Source of the DNA: Flavobacterium sp. LC2016-12
GTDB taxonomy: Bacteria > Bacteroidota > Bacteroidia > Flavobacteriales > Flavobacteriaceae
Direction of reading: 5' to 3'
Assembly: GCF_015351595.1 (NCBI RefSeq)
Contig: NZ_JADKPT010000001.1
Coordinates: 434,001 to 498,000, forward strand
Length of the DNA stretch: 64,000 bases
Part shown: positions 17,686-26,034 of the stretch, in pieces
Layout of the letters: each line of letters starts with the position of its first letter
How positions within the stretch are numbered: the stretch's first letter is position 1
The notes under the pieces: generated by a model
The model's input: only the letters and a program-made list of their open reading frames with translations
Told to the model about the DNA's origin: nothing
Database searches by the model: none
Made by a program: the position numbers and the translations under genes

Positions 17686-18591
17686 TTAGATTCTAAAAAT
17701 TCCTCCTACAGCAATAATTCTTTGAAAGAAGAAAAAGTCTTGCGAAGCTTTGTCTTCATTGCTAACAGTAGTTCTAATATCCTGCATGTTAATGTAACCT
17801 CCTTTTAACTCTCCTTGTAAGTAAAAATACTTGAAGAAAGTAAAATTAATTCCCGCCTTTGCAGATAAACCATATCCGGAAATGTGAAAGTCGTCATGAC
17901 GTTCTTTTCCTAAAAGAGTTGCATTGGTTTTAGGATATAAAACTCCGGCACCCAAACCTTCAGTTAAGTTAATCTGAACTTTATCTGTATTTGGTAAACC
18001 AAACCATTTCGAAATATCGTCATGTCTGGAAACCTCAGTATTAATATAGTTCAAACCATCTGTATGCTCGTACATTAAAAATGCAGGAGGGTTTCCCTGA
18101 ACAGTACCTTGATCAAAACCACCTTCCTGAGCTCCATATAGAGACATATCTACAGGTGTATTATTATAAACTCCGTTGTAAAAAGATCCAGCCTGATCAG
18201 CAGGTAAATTTATAGTACCAGTAACATTTGCTATTTGATTTTGTGTCATCACATATTTCATGTGATCCCAACCAATAGAAACGCTATAATGGTCGTTAAA
18301 GAAATATCCCATTCTAAAATTAGTTTGTGGGATAGTCATGTTTGCCGGATTCACATAATCAATATGGTATCCTTTTGGTTTATCATGAGCTTTCATATCA
18401 GCAACCGTAAAGTTGTAATCTTTTCCTCTGAAGTTTACATCAGATTCAGTATAACTGTCTCTGTTACCACCCCATGAAACGAAGAATTTCCCTTTATTAT
18501 GTGATGTGTATCTTTCTACTGCGATTTCTTCCTGAGCAAAAGTGTTTAATGAAAAGCACACCAGGAAGAAAAATAAAATATTTGTTTTCAA
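17686..18591 (-). CDS. Probable outer-membrane beta-barrel protein, function unknown
   Basis: A 301-residue protein with a clear signal peptide (1-19, ending TFA-Q). The mature part alternates hydrophobic and polar residues with many aromatics, including KFFVSWGGNRDSY, NFRMGYFFNDHYSVSIGWDHM, YGLSAKAGINFTFFKYFYLQ and ELKGGYINMQDI. It ends IIAVGGIFRI, like a final barrel strand. It is conserved-looking, but I do not recognise a functional family. It starts 18 bases after the kdsA stop on the same strand, so the two are probably co-transcribed, which fits an outer-membrane role next to an LPS-core enzyme. Confidence 0.65.
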   Translation of the reverse strand: MKTNILFFFLVCFSLNTFAQEEIAVERYTSHNKGKFFVSWGGNRDSYTESDVNFRGKDYNFTVADMKAHDKPKGYHIDYVNPANMTIPQTNFRMGYFFNDHYSVSIGWDHMKYVMTQNQIANVTGTINLPADQAGSFYNGVYNNTPVDMSLYGAQEGGFDQGTVQGNPPAFLMYEHTDGLNYINTEVSRHDDISKWFGLPNTDKVQINLTEGLGAGVLYPKTNATLLGKERHDDFHISGYGLSAKAGINFTFFKYFYLQGELKGGYINMQDIRTTVSNEDKASQDFFFFQRIIAVGGIFRI

Positions 18592-18609
18592 TGAACGTGT
18601 ATTAAAAAA

Positions 18610-19428
18610 TTAGAATGAGTTAACTGTTTTTCTAATGGCAACCAATTTGGTCATTAAACCTTCAAAATAGTCTAAATGAAGCATATTAGCACCATCACTT
18701 TTTGCGTTAGCAGGGTCAAAATGAGTTTCGATAAAAATACCGTCAACACCTACAGCAATACCCGCTTTGGCAACAGTTTCAATCATATCAGGTCTTCCGC
18801 CCGTAACACCGGCAGTTTGGTTAGGTTGTTGCAACGAGTGCGTTACATCAAGAACCGTAGAAGCATATTGCTGCATAGTAGGAATTCCTCTAAAATCAAC
18901 AATCATGTCCTGATAACCAAACATAGTACCACGATCTGTAACCATAACATTCTCATTATGACAGTCTAATACTTTCTGAACAGCATGTTTCATACTTTCC
19001 GGACTCATAAATTGTCCTTTTTTCAAATTCACCACTTTTCCTGTGTTTGCCGCAGCAACAACAAGATCAGTCTGGCGTACTAAGAAAGCCGGAATTTGTA
19101 ATACATCTACATATTGAGCAGCCATATCAGCGTCTTCATTAGTATGAATATCTGTTACGGTTGGAACATGAAATGTCTCTGACACTTTTCTTAAAATTTT
19201 TAATGCTTTTTCGTCACCAATTCCAGAAAAACTGTCGATTCTAGAACGGTTGGCTTTTTTAAATGATCCTTTAAATACATAAGGGATCTGAAGTTTGTCG
19301 GTAATACCAACTAATTTTTCAGCAATTCTAAGAGCCATTTCTTCTCCTTCAATAGCGCAAGGTCCCGCCAATAAAAAGAAATTCCCGCTATCAGTATGCT
19401 TAATTTGTGGAATATGTTGTATGTTCAT
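18610..19428 (-). CDS. kdsA: 3-deoxy-8-phosphooctulonate synthase (KDO-8-P synthase)
   Basis: This 272-residue cytoplasmic enzyme condenses phosphoenolpyruvate with arabinose-5-phosphate to give KDO-8-phosphate for lipopolysaccharide inner core. It is the usual family length. Landmarks are FLLAGPCAIEGEE near the N-terminus, the PEP-binding FKGSFKKANRSRIDSFSGIG, VPTVTDIHTNEDA, DVLQIPAFLVRQTDL, NLKKGQFMSPESM, VTDRGTMFGYQDMIVDFRG, and the metal-site DVTHSLQQPN and IETHFDPANAKSDGAN. A TACCTTTG -7 element lies on the minus strand at 19449-19456, about 20 bases before the start. The outer-membrane protein gene follows. Confidence 0.95.
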   Translation of the reverse strand: MNIQHIPQIKHTDSGNFFLLAGPCAIEGEEMALRIAEKLVGITDKLQIPYVFKGSFKKANRSRIDSFSGIGDEKALKILRKVSETFHVPTVTDIHTNEDADMAAQYVDVLQIPAFLVRQTDLVVAAANTGKVVNLKKGQFMSPESMKHAVQKVLDCHNENVMVTDRGTMFGYQDMIVDFRGIPTMQQYASTVLDVTHSLQQPNQTAGVTGGRPDMIETVAKAGIAVGVDGIFIETHFDPANAKSDGANMLHLDYFEGLMTKLVAIRKTVNSF

Positions 19429-19448
19429 AATATGATTTTTTGACAGTG

Positions 19449-19456
19449 CAAAGGTA
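19449..19456 (-). promoter_or_regulatory. -7 element (TACCTTTG) of kdsA
   Basis: On the minus strand these eight bases match the Bacteroidota TAnnTTTG box, 20 bases before the kdsA ATG. No TTG was found at the expected -33 distance, so the call rests on the -7 box alone. Confidence 0.45.
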
Positions 19457-19503
19457 GTTATGATTTATGAATAGCGGATGAGGATTTAAGATTATTTTAA
19501 GAA

Positions 19504-19643
19504 GCTAATCCTGCTATCTGTTGCAATCTTTTTCTCCAAAACCTTTTTTTATTGGTCTTTGCAGGAGCTTCCTCCGGTCGCTCTGCAAAAACCATAAAAA
19601 ATAGGCTTTCTCAAAAAAGGATTTCCACTTCTATCAGGGCTAG
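19504..19643. repeat. Long nested inverted repeat (dispersed-element candidate)
   Basis: A 140-base intergenic unit folds on itself twice. The inner arms are about 19545-19568 and 19580-19602: the left reads ttattggtctttgcaggagc and the complement of the right reads ttatggtttttgcagagc. The outer arms are about 19506-19535 (taatcctgctatctgttgca...) and 19612-19642, whose complement reads tagccctgatagaagtgg... The two arm pairs are separated by short linkers, so the transcript would form one long imperfect hairpin. It codes for nothing. Mobile-repeat origin is inference. Confidence 0.6.
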
Positions 19644-19691
19644 AAGTTTGGTGGAATTATGAGTTTTTAAGAAGTTTTGAATTAGTAAGTA

Positions 19692-20492
19692 TTAAGATTT
19701 TTCCAGTCTCAAATTAAATTCAGTTTCCAGGATAGTATTCAATTGACTATCCTCAAAAGAAAAAATTTCAGAGACCCCATTTGTCATTACTTTTAAGGAA
19801 TTTTTAGATAATATTTTTTTGCCCAACGGATTTTGTAAAACCACAATTAATTTTTGTGTAAAAACCGAATCCTGATGCGAGTAATTGTAATAATTGGCAG
19901 GTTTAAAATCGATCCATCTTTGTGGTGTCAAATCAAACGAATATAAATTAGACCATTCTTGTCCGATCATAATTTGTAATAAAAATTCATTTTCTTTTGT
20001 CTTCACCAAAGTAAAAGTATCAAAATCATGCTGAATCTCAGTTCCAATTTTACTCAGTTTTAAAGGCTTTCTAATACTGTTTCCTCCAAAACCTAAATCA
20101 ATCAGATAAACTTCATTTTCAATAGTAGCAATAATACCCAAATGCGTCTTAGCATTCTGTCCGGGATTCACCAAAGGACGCGCCGCAACATAATAATGCG
20201 GAACTCCAATTTCCTGCAAAACCAATGAAAACAAACCATTAATCTGATAGCAATATCCACCGCGATTTTTAGTTACAATTTGCTCTACAATATCATCGCC
20301 ATTAAGCGATATTACTTTTTTAGACTGAACATCGATATTCTCAAATGGAACACTGAATAATTGACTGCGCATCAGTTTTGTAATACCTTCAATAGTTAAT
20401 TCAATTTCCTCTGAAAATTTGATTCTGTCTAAGTATTGTTGCAAATTGAAGCTTGTTGCTTCAATTTTATATTGATTTTTTGATTGTTCCAT
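19692..20492 (-). CDS. nat: Arylamine N-acetyltransferase
   Basis: This 266-residue enzyme transfers acetyl from acetyl-CoA to arylamines or hydrazines. The full Cys-His-Asp triad is visible: Cys81 in NRGGYCYQ, His117 in KTHLG and Asp132 in YLIDLGFGG. The VPFENIDV segment near residue 50 is also family-specific. The frame can be extended to a TTG at 20510, but the ATG at 20492 is the sensible start. The gene stands alone between the long inverted repeat and a run of hypothetical genes. The physiological substrate is unknown. Confidence 0.9.
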   Translation of the reverse strand: MEQSKNQYKIEATSFNLQQYLDRIKFSEEIELTIEGITKLMRSQLFSVPFENIDVQSKKVISLNGDDIVEQIVTKNRGGYCYQINGLFSLVLQEIGVPHYYVAARPLVNPGQNAKTHLGIIATIENEVYLIDLGFGGNSIRKPLKLSKIGTEIQHDFDTFTLVKTKENEFLLQIMIGQEWSNLYSFDLTPQRWIDFKPANYYNYSHQDSVFTQKLIVVLQNPLGKKILSKNSLKVMTNGVSEIFSFEDSQLNTILETEFNLRLEKS

Positions 20493-20649
20493 TTTAATTT
20501 TTCTATACAATCAAAATTAAAGTATTTAAACAAGTAGAGGGAAGAGTTTAACTTATTTTTTGAGGATTTAGAAAAGCTTGAATCTTCATAAATTTGCCAC
20601 TCCAATAATTTAAATATCTTATTTATTCTACTTTTAATTCAATAAAACT

Positions 20650-21282
20650 TTAATCATTCTCAATTTCTTTTCTTTTTAAAAGAGTTTTAATTACGCTATG
20701 TAAAACATTAGTATTCCAATCGTTCAAATAGCTATAACCACGATTTATGTTCACTGCATCATCTTTAGAATAAATAGCAAAATAAGTAGTATAACTTCTG
20801 GTTCTAACTTTCTTCCAAGGAATAAATTCATTTTTTGATTTCAAAGAGGCAGTGCTAAGAATAGTTAAGCCATCTTTAGTGAGAGTGACTTCACCAATTT
20901 GAATTTCTTCACCTAATTCATGTTTTTGAATATAGGTGCTAGCAATTTCTCCAAAATAAAGGTCCCATAAAGAGTCTAAAATTTCATTGCAAAGTTTATT
21001 ATATTCATCTTTCTTTCTGCCAAAATAAGTTTTAAAATTGATCTTAATAATTTGATTATCATTACTACGAATCGATATAACATATTCTCTTCCGAAAACG
21101 AATTTATATCTCATGAATTTTACTCCAAAATTATATTCAGCTATTTCATCTTTTTGAAAAGTGATAAAGGAATCATTTTTTAAATCTTTACTATCAAATT
21201 TTATTTGGTTTTGCTCTAAGATTAGTTTTCGAGGATAGTTGTCTGTAATGCCTCTTCGGATGATAAACTCTTTTGGATTCAT
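20650..21282 (-). CDS. Hypothetical protein
   Basis: A 210-residue protein without signal peptide or membrane helix, so probably cytoplasmic. It is strand-rich (YKFVFGREYVISIRSNDNQIIKINFKTYF and GEVTLTKDGLTIL segments) and resembles membrane-associated PH-like sensor folds only in general character. It ends in a charged helix. I do not recognise a family. It is the first of six consecutive unrecognised minus-strand genes between nat and the lysoplasmalogenase. Confidence 0.55.
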   Translation of the reverse strand: MNPKEFIIRRGITDNYPRKLILEQNQIKFDSKDLKNDSFITFQKDEIAEYNFGVKFMRYKFVFGREYVISIRSNDNQIIKINFKTYFGRKKDEYNKLCNEILDSLWDLYFGEIASTYIQKHELGEEIQIGEVTLTKDGLTILSTASLKSKNEFIPWKKVRTRSYTTYFAIYSKDDAVNINRGYSYLNDWNTNVLHSVIKTLLKRKEIEND

Positions 21283-21311
21283 TTATTATTTATTTTTTTG
21301 CTTTGTCATTG

Positions 21312-21767
21312 TTATTGAAAGGCTCGTGTTCTCTTATATCTAACATAAAAAATCCAAAATAGAATTTGTCCGATAAAAAATAAAATATCCATAAAAATAT
21401 GAAAATAGACGACGATATAAATCTGATTAATAAAGTGGTCCGGATCAACGGAATGGAAGTTAAGCAGGTCATAAAGATTTATTTTACCAAATAATACTCC
21501 AGGAAAAGTTAACGAAAAATGGATTAAGAATTTCTTATAACTAATCTCTTTAGTTAATTTTGAAAGCTTCCAATAGTGAAATGTTACAATACTTAAAATT
21601 ATAAATTTGATCAAATTTATAATTATTTGACCTGGAATAATAGTAGTATGCCATCCCGGAATTATCGAATAGAAAAAATCAGAATTTATAGTTAGAATAG
21701 CAATGTAATAAGGAAATACTGCCAGTGATAAAAGGGTGAAAATTATAAAAGCTGATTTTGTTTTCAT
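21312..21767 (-). CDS. Hypothetical membrane protein with four predicted helices
   Basis: A 151-residue protein with about four hydrophobic segments (near residues 5-27, 45-65, 80-100 and 115-142) and a short charged tail. No catalytic motif is visible. It lies 16 bases after the stop of the small membrane protein gene at 21784-22107, so the two are likely expressed together. An overlapping frame at 21290-21472 is discarded as a shadow. Confidence 0.5.
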   Translation of the reverse strand: MKTKSAFIIFTLLSLAVFPYYIAILTINSDFFYSIIPGWHTTIIPGQIIINLIKFIILSIVTFHYWKLSKLTKEISYKKFLIHFSLTFPGVLFGKINLYDLLNFHSVDPDHFINQIYIVVYFHIFMDILFFIGQILFWIFYVRYKRTRAFQ

Positions 21768-21783
21768 TACAATTTATGTGGGC

Positions 21784-22107
21784 TTAGCTTATTAGCTTTC
21801 GCTGTTTTATAAAATATTGTACGGCAATAGTCACTAATAACACAATAGTCAAAAATAGTAGAAGAAATATAAGACCCGCTATAGGAGTCAGACATCTGGC
21901 TTTGTCTGGATGCTCATCAAAATATTTTGAAAAATTATAATAAGCAACGCCAAAAATAGCACTTGAAAAAAGTATTTGCAAAATGAAACTTGTCAAAGAC
22001 ACTTTTCCAAACGTCATCGGCGTAGTTTTTCGAATGGCTTTTGTTCCATATACAAATTGAAACAATAAAGGTAGTATCATTAAGATTAGAGATAGTAGTC
22101 CTAACAT
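21784..22107 (-). CDS. Small hypothetical membrane protein
   Basis: A 107-residue protein with about three hydrophobic helices (near 3-20, 37-57 and 75-98), a short periplasmic-type loop FSKYFDEHPDKARCL and a basic C-terminus (KQRKLIS). The gene is separated by only 3 bases from the next gene upstream on this strand (22111-22491), suggesting translational linkage. No family recognised. Confidence 0.5.
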   Translation of the reverse strand: MLGLLSLILMILPLLFQFVYGTKAIRKTTPMTFGKVSLTSFILQILFSSAIFGVAYYNFSKYFDEHPDKARCLTPIAGLIFLLLFLTIVLLVTIAVQYFIKQRKLIS

Positions 22108-22110
22108 AAA

Positions 22111-22491
22111 TTAGTTTTTTATTACGGTTTCTAGCAATTTTTTCTCTTTAAGTTCAACTATTTTATCAAATGTCAATTCCTTAATTTTTAATTCCTTTTC
22201 ACTTCTGAAAACTTCATATTTATTTTCTATCTGATTTATATAAACTAATTCATATAAATCTAAATTGTCATTTTCTTTTGTAATTACATCAGCCCTTTTC
22301 CAATTTTTTGTAATGACACCAAACTTTTGAGTTTGCCTGTTTACAATGATATCACCACTTTTTGAATCAAAATAAATCTGTTGCAAATCGCCGTAATGAT
22401 CTTCAATTTCCATTGAATATAATCCAGAAACGATTACTACTAAAAGAGTCGATACTATTAATACTATACTTACAAGTATTTTTCTTTTCAT
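22111..22491 (-). CDS. Hypothetical single-pass membrane-anchored protein
   Basis: A 126-residue protein with one N-terminal hydrophobic helix (about 5-25) preceded by Lys/Arg, giving an anchored or secreted protein whose soluble part faces the periplasm. The soluble part is a small mixed alpha/beta domain. It is spaced 3 bases from the next small membrane gene. Function unknown. Confidence 0.5.
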   Translation of the reverse strand: MKRKILVSIVLIVSTLLVVIVSGLYSMEIEDHYGDLQQIYFDSKSGDIIVNRQTQKFGVITKNWKRADVITKENDNLDLYELVYINQIENKYEVFRSEKELKIKELTFDKIVELKEKKLLETVIKN

Positions 22492-22539
22492 TTAATCAGA
22501 ATATGAATTGCATTGAGTTATAATTGGTTGCAAGGATAT

Positions 22540-23103
22540 TTAAAGACTAGATTTCCTCCATTTATACAACATTGCCCTTTTTCGATTATCAATATCATTT
22601 ATTCTAAAACCAGTAACATCTTCAATTTTATAAACTACCGGTCCCTCATCCTGGCCTAGTTTACCAACACAATTTAAAATAAAGTCGCTTTCTGAAACTT
22701 CAATAACAAATCCCGAAAAATAGTCAGAGTTATTAATTTCAATACTTGTAATAATATCCAAATTGCCTTCCATTTGTTTGATAATTTCATAATCCCAATT
22801 ATCATTATCAGAAATAGCAATATTAATTTTTTCTTCTTTTTCTAACTCTTTCGAATAATCAATAACGACTTGCATAGCCTTTGCATAATCATCATTAAAA
22901 TCAACATTTTGAATTGCTGAAATCTGAGCTATGATTTGTCCGTCAGGTTTTCCGAAACTTGTATAATGCTGAATTTTGATTAGAGTTTCATTAAAATCAA
23001 TAACATAACCACACCAGAACTTATCATCGTCGCGATATTTCCAAACTCCTATTAATTCTTTATTTAATTTTGATCTTTCTAATATTTGATTGAAAATGCT
23101 CAT
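22540..23103 (-). CDS. Hypothetical cytoplasmic protein with two similar halves
   Basis: This 187-residue protein seems to contain the same 75-90 residue module twice. The first has KFWCGYVIDFNETLIKIQHY, a glycine/aspartate turn, then IIAQISAIQNVDFND and AKAMQ. The second has DYFSGFVIEVSESDFILNCV, then PVVYKIEDVTGFRINDID and KRAML. The matched pattern (G-x-V-I-x-[FV]-x-[EN] strand, turn, strand, V-x-x-[FV]-x-[IV]-[ND]-D helix) suggests a small barrel duplicated in tandem. No family recognised and no active-site pattern seen. Confidence 0.55.
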   Translation of the reverse strand: MSIFNQILERSKLNKELIGVWKYRDDDKFWCGYVIDFNETLIKIQHYTSFGKPDGQIIAQISAIQNVDFNDDYAKAMQVVIDYSKELEKEEKINIAISDNDNWDYEIIKQMEGNLDIITSIEINNSDYFSGFVIEVSESDFILNCVGKLGQDEGPVVYKIEDVTGFRINDIDNRKRAMLYKWRKSSL

Positions 23104-23130
23104 TTTTATTTTTTGTCTTTTTAGTAATTT

Positions 23131-23583
23131 CTATTCCTTCTTCAAGCTCAATCCCATCGGAACCATCAAAATTCCTTTTTCATATACATTCAAATAAAGC
23201 TTAATAGGTTTCTTTTGTCCTGGCCAGGTCAATTCATATACATTTAAAAAGCCAGCTCCCATATCACTTCTTTTGGTTGGAAAAGGACAACAGGTTTCTA
23301 ATCTTTTATATGTTATTTTTTCACCATTTGGACCGGCAAGAGCGTTTAGAAAACGAGTTTCGTTCAAAGCTTCATCTCGGGTATTTCGGTAAAAAATATT
23401 CACTGGATAATCAGGATCGTAACCATATTTTTTGTCTTTGCTGAAAAGTGTTATCGCAAAAGTATTGTCTTTCTTCAAAATTAAATCAGGAGCATTATCA
23501 TCAACATTTTTTAAAGTGGATTTTGAACTCACGCAAGAGGTTGCAGTAATGAGTAAAATGATAAAAAAAGCTATTTTTTTCAT
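23131..23583 (-). CDS. Hypothetical lipoprotein
   Basis: A 150-residue lipoprotein (lipobox ATSC, Cys17). The mature part is rich in aromatic and charged residues. It contains a notable Cys-Cys pair in RLETCCPFPTKRSDMGAG and a closing beta region with PGQKKPIKLYLNVYE. The adjacent cysteines next to a Pro-Phe-Pro turn look conserved, but I cannot assign a function. It is transcribed in the same direction as the other hypothetical genes here. Confidence 0.6.
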   Translation of the reverse strand: MKKIAFFIILLITATSCVSSKSTLKNVDDNAPDLILKKDNTFAITLFSKDKKYGYDPDYPVNIFYRNTRDEALNETRFLNALAGPNGEKITYKRLETCCPFPTKRSDMGAGFLNVYELTWPGQKKPIKLYLNVYEKGILMVPMGLSLKKE

Positions 23584-23700
23584 GGTTTAAGAGTATTGGT
23601 CTTACAAATGTAAAGAGTAAAATAGTTTTTGCCATAGATTAAAGGATTAAAAGATTTAAAAAACCAGTGAAAACCTGTTCAATCCGTGTGCCATAATAAG

Positions 23701-24378
23701 CTATTCTGCCTTTTTGGGATTCAGTTTTAATATTCCAACTACAATCAGATATTGTGCCACAAGATAAGTCAGCATAATAAAAAAGGAACTTCTTTCGATT
23801 GGTGCATAGAATTTGTTAATTGCCAAAATACTATCTGAAATTACAAAGACAATTGCTCCCACAAAAATGTATTTATTTCCTGGTTTTTCCCAAACTAAAA
23901 ATCCGTTAAAAGCGAATAAAAGCATGATGGAGATTACACTAGCGTAAATAATAACAGGTAGTTTTAAATCACCTAAAGAAGGTAATAGAACCAAAAGCAT
24001 TCCGATCAGATAGAATGCGACAAGAAGACTTCCAATTCCGAAAGCAATTTTATTTTTATGAACTCGGGCTTTTATTTGCTTGTTAAACAGGACGCAATAA
24101 ATAATATGCGCTGTTAGAAAAGAAACTAGGCCAAGTATAAAATAAATTTCAGCGATATCCGCAAAAAGTAAAATCACATCTCCAATCCATGAAAACAATA
24201 AAGCCGCCAGAAGTGCTTTTTTAGTTGGGAAACTGCGATAAAAGTAAGTTCCAAAAGCCAATAACGGAATTAAAATTGGTTTTAAAAAGAGATCTAAAGT
24301 TTCATATCCGGCAAGTAAAATAATTAGGTAGAGTACGCTAAAAGCAACGTACGTTTTAAAAATGGTGGAATTTCTCAT
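23701..24378 (-). CDS. Lysoplasmalogenase-type membrane protein (YhhN/TMEM86 family)
   Basis: A 225-residue integral membrane protein with about eight hydrophobic helices and the YhhN family marks: ALLAALLFSWIGDVILLF (conserved Gly-Asp in a helix), ILGLVSFLTAHIIYCVLF (helix with His) and FVISDSILAINKFYAP. YhhN/TMEM86 proteins hydrolyse the vinyl-ether bond of lysoplasmalogens; whether this bacterium makes such lipids is not shown. The gene starts 9 bases after the stop of the sterol-desaturase-family gene, so the two form a lipid-related pair. Confidence 0.8.
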   Translation of the reverse strand: MRNSTIFKTYVAFSVLYLIILLAGYETLDLFLKPILIPLLAFGTYFYRSFPTKKALLAALLFSWIGDVILLFADIAEIYFILGLVSFLTAHIIYCVLFNKQIKARVHKNKIAFGIGSLLVAFYLIGMLLVLLPSLGDLKLPVIIYASVISIMLLFAFNGFLVWEKPGNKYIFVGAIVFVISDSILAINKFYAPIERSSFFIMLTYLVAQYLIVVGILKLNPKKAE

Positions 24379-24387
24379 AATTGGGGG

Positions 24388-25659
24388 TTATGAATTTATT
24401 AATTGGTTTTGAGTAGTTTTAAAATCTTTTGTAATGAAATAAGCGTAAGTCAGAAATGACAGGCTTAAGTAACCTAAAATAATATAATTGGAGAAAGGAA
24501 AAATCTGGTTTAAGCCAAACCAATCTCCGTAATACGTGATAATGGCAATAGCTATACTAAAACGCAATCCTTCCCAAAAAATGGCATATTTATTTTTATC
24601 CATCAATTCACAATAACTGTAAATAGTTATTAGAATAAAAAAGCCATAAATAAAGATATTAGGCAGTCCAATTTTGGCAATATTATCAAACAAATAAGTA
24701 ACAAATAAAAGCGTTATTAAGACTTGAGCAACCGACCAGTAAATAAGCTTTTGAGAGTTTTGTGTCCCATATTTTTGAAAATCATAAACATTCTCAATTT
24801 TGTGTACAGGGTATTTTTCTTCAAAATTTGCAGGACGCCATCCGGTTGGTTTAAACCAGATAGTAAGCTTATCCTTCCAGTTGTCTGCACGCCACGCATC
24901 TTTAATTAATAAAGTGAGATGCTGAAAATTAATCTTAATCGGATTCCAGGTATGTGCTGGTCTCGTGATGCCAAAAACAGGTGGAACATCATCAAGTTCA
25001 GCTTGAAAAGTACCAAAAAGTTTATCCCAAAAAATAAAGATTTGCGAATGATTTTTATCCAGATATTCCGGATTTATGGCATGATGAACACGATGGTGAG
25101 AAGGAGTGACCAGAATATTTTCAAGAACCCCCATTTTTTTAATGTGCTTTGTATGATACCAAAATTGCAGAAATAAATGCAGTGGTAAAGTAATAGCAAT
25201 TACAGAAGCGGGAACGCCTAATAATGCTGCCGGAATCAATAAAAAAGTAAATAAGTTTGCTAAACTTGAAATGGGCTGACGTAAGGCGCAGGCTAAATTA
25301 AACTCTTCACTGCTATGATGAATGGCATGTTTGTTCCAAAAGAAATTAATTTGATGTGCCCATCTATGGCTCCAATATCCATAAAAATCGATAACGAAAA
25401 AAGCAATGCAATAGGAGAGGACATTGGCTTCAAGATGATAAAAAGCAATATTAGAAACCAGCCATTCGTATGAAATAAAAGTAAGGCTTAAGCCTAAAAC
25501 ATCTTTCACCGAGTTGGTAATTCCAGAGCTGATACTCGATACGCTGTCTATCAATGGTGCAGTGTCTTCTTTTTTATAGATGCCGTAAATTTTTTCAATT
25601 ATAATTAACACCAAGAAAATAGGTGTGGCGATAATTAATATTTTTCCGTATTCTTCCAT
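24388..25659 (-). CDS. Sterol desaturase / fatty-acid hydroxylase family membrane enzyme
   Basis: A 423-residue membrane protein. The di-iron histidine boxes are plain: HRWAHQ, HAIHHSSEE and, further on, HHRVHHAIN, within a family domain at about 85-235. It also has a DKLFGTFQAE segment that commonly follows the last box. The C-terminal third adds about four more helices, an extension seen in many bacterial members. The family uses iron and oxygen to hydroxylate or desaturate lipid chains or headgroups. The pairing with the downstream lysoplasmalogenase-type gene suggests ether-lipid or fatty-chain modification (inference). Confidence 0.85.
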   Translation of the reverse strand: MEEYGKILIIATPIFLVLIIIEKIYGIYKKEDTAPLIDSVSSISSGITNSVKDVLGLSLTFISYEWLVSNIAFYHLEANVLSYCIAFFVIDFYGYWSHRWAHQINFFWNKHAIHHSSEEFNLACALRQPISSLANLFTFLLIPAALLGVPASVIAITLPLHLFLQFWYHTKHIKKMGVLENILVTPSHHRVHHAINPEYLDKNHSQIFIFWDKLFGTFQAELDDVPPVFGITRPAHTWNPIKINFQHLTLLIKDAWRADNWKDKLTIWFKPTGWRPANFEEKYPVHKIENVYDFQKYGTQNSQKLIYWSVAQVLITLLFVTYLFDNIAKIGLPNIFIYGFFILITIYSYCELMDKNKYAIFWEGLRFSIAIAIITYYGDWFGLNQIFPFSNYIILGYLSLSFLTYAYFITKDFKTTQNQLINS

Positions 25660-25723
25660 AAAAAAACATTCTATTTTATTCCAAATATAGAATAAAATAG
25701 AATGTTTTTTAAATTATTTACAA

Positions 25724-25999
25724 TTAAACAATTTCGGCGCTAAGTCCAGCTTCCAAAAGTTGTGTACATTGAGGTTTAAGTTTGTCTATTGGCCCTGTTT
25801 TTACAGTGCATTTTCCATTGTAATGTACAATTAAGGAACATTGTTCTGCTTGTTCAGCCGTGTGACTGCAAACACGCATTAAAGTGTCAATTACGTGATC
25901 AAAAGTGTTTACGTCGTCGTTATAAACAATGATTTCGTTATTGAAACCAACTGCTTCTTTTACCTGAACTCTTTCTCTTACTTTTTCTTTAGTACTCAT
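25724..25999 (-). CDS. clpS: ATP-dependent Clp protease adaptor ClpS
   Basis: This 91-residue adaptor delivers N-degron substrates to ClpAP-type protease. Family marks are IIVYNDDVNTFDHVIDTLMRVC, which carries the N-end-rule-binding Asn-Asp-Asp loop, then CSLIVHYNGKCTVKTG and a C-terminal helix. It lies 35 bases after prmA on the same strand, an arrangement common in Bacteroidota, and is probably co-transcribed with it. Confidence 0.93.
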   Translation of the reverse strand: MSTKEKVRERVQVKEAVGFNNEIIVYNDDVNTFDHVIDTLMRVCSHTAEQAEQCSLIVHYNGKCTVKTGPIDKLKPQCTQLLEAGLSAEIV

Positions 26000-26034
26000 G
26001 TTTTTAGGTTTTTGTACTGTTGTAATTACTAAAA

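Noticed and set aside
23131..23583. KDO-8-P synthase-related label for the small lipoprotein
   Set aside because: It has none of the enzyme's motifs; the real kdsA is at 18610-19428.
24717..25176. Short frames overlapping the sterol-desaturase-family gene on both strands
   Set aside because: They show no motif or context, and the histidine boxes of the true frame cover this area.
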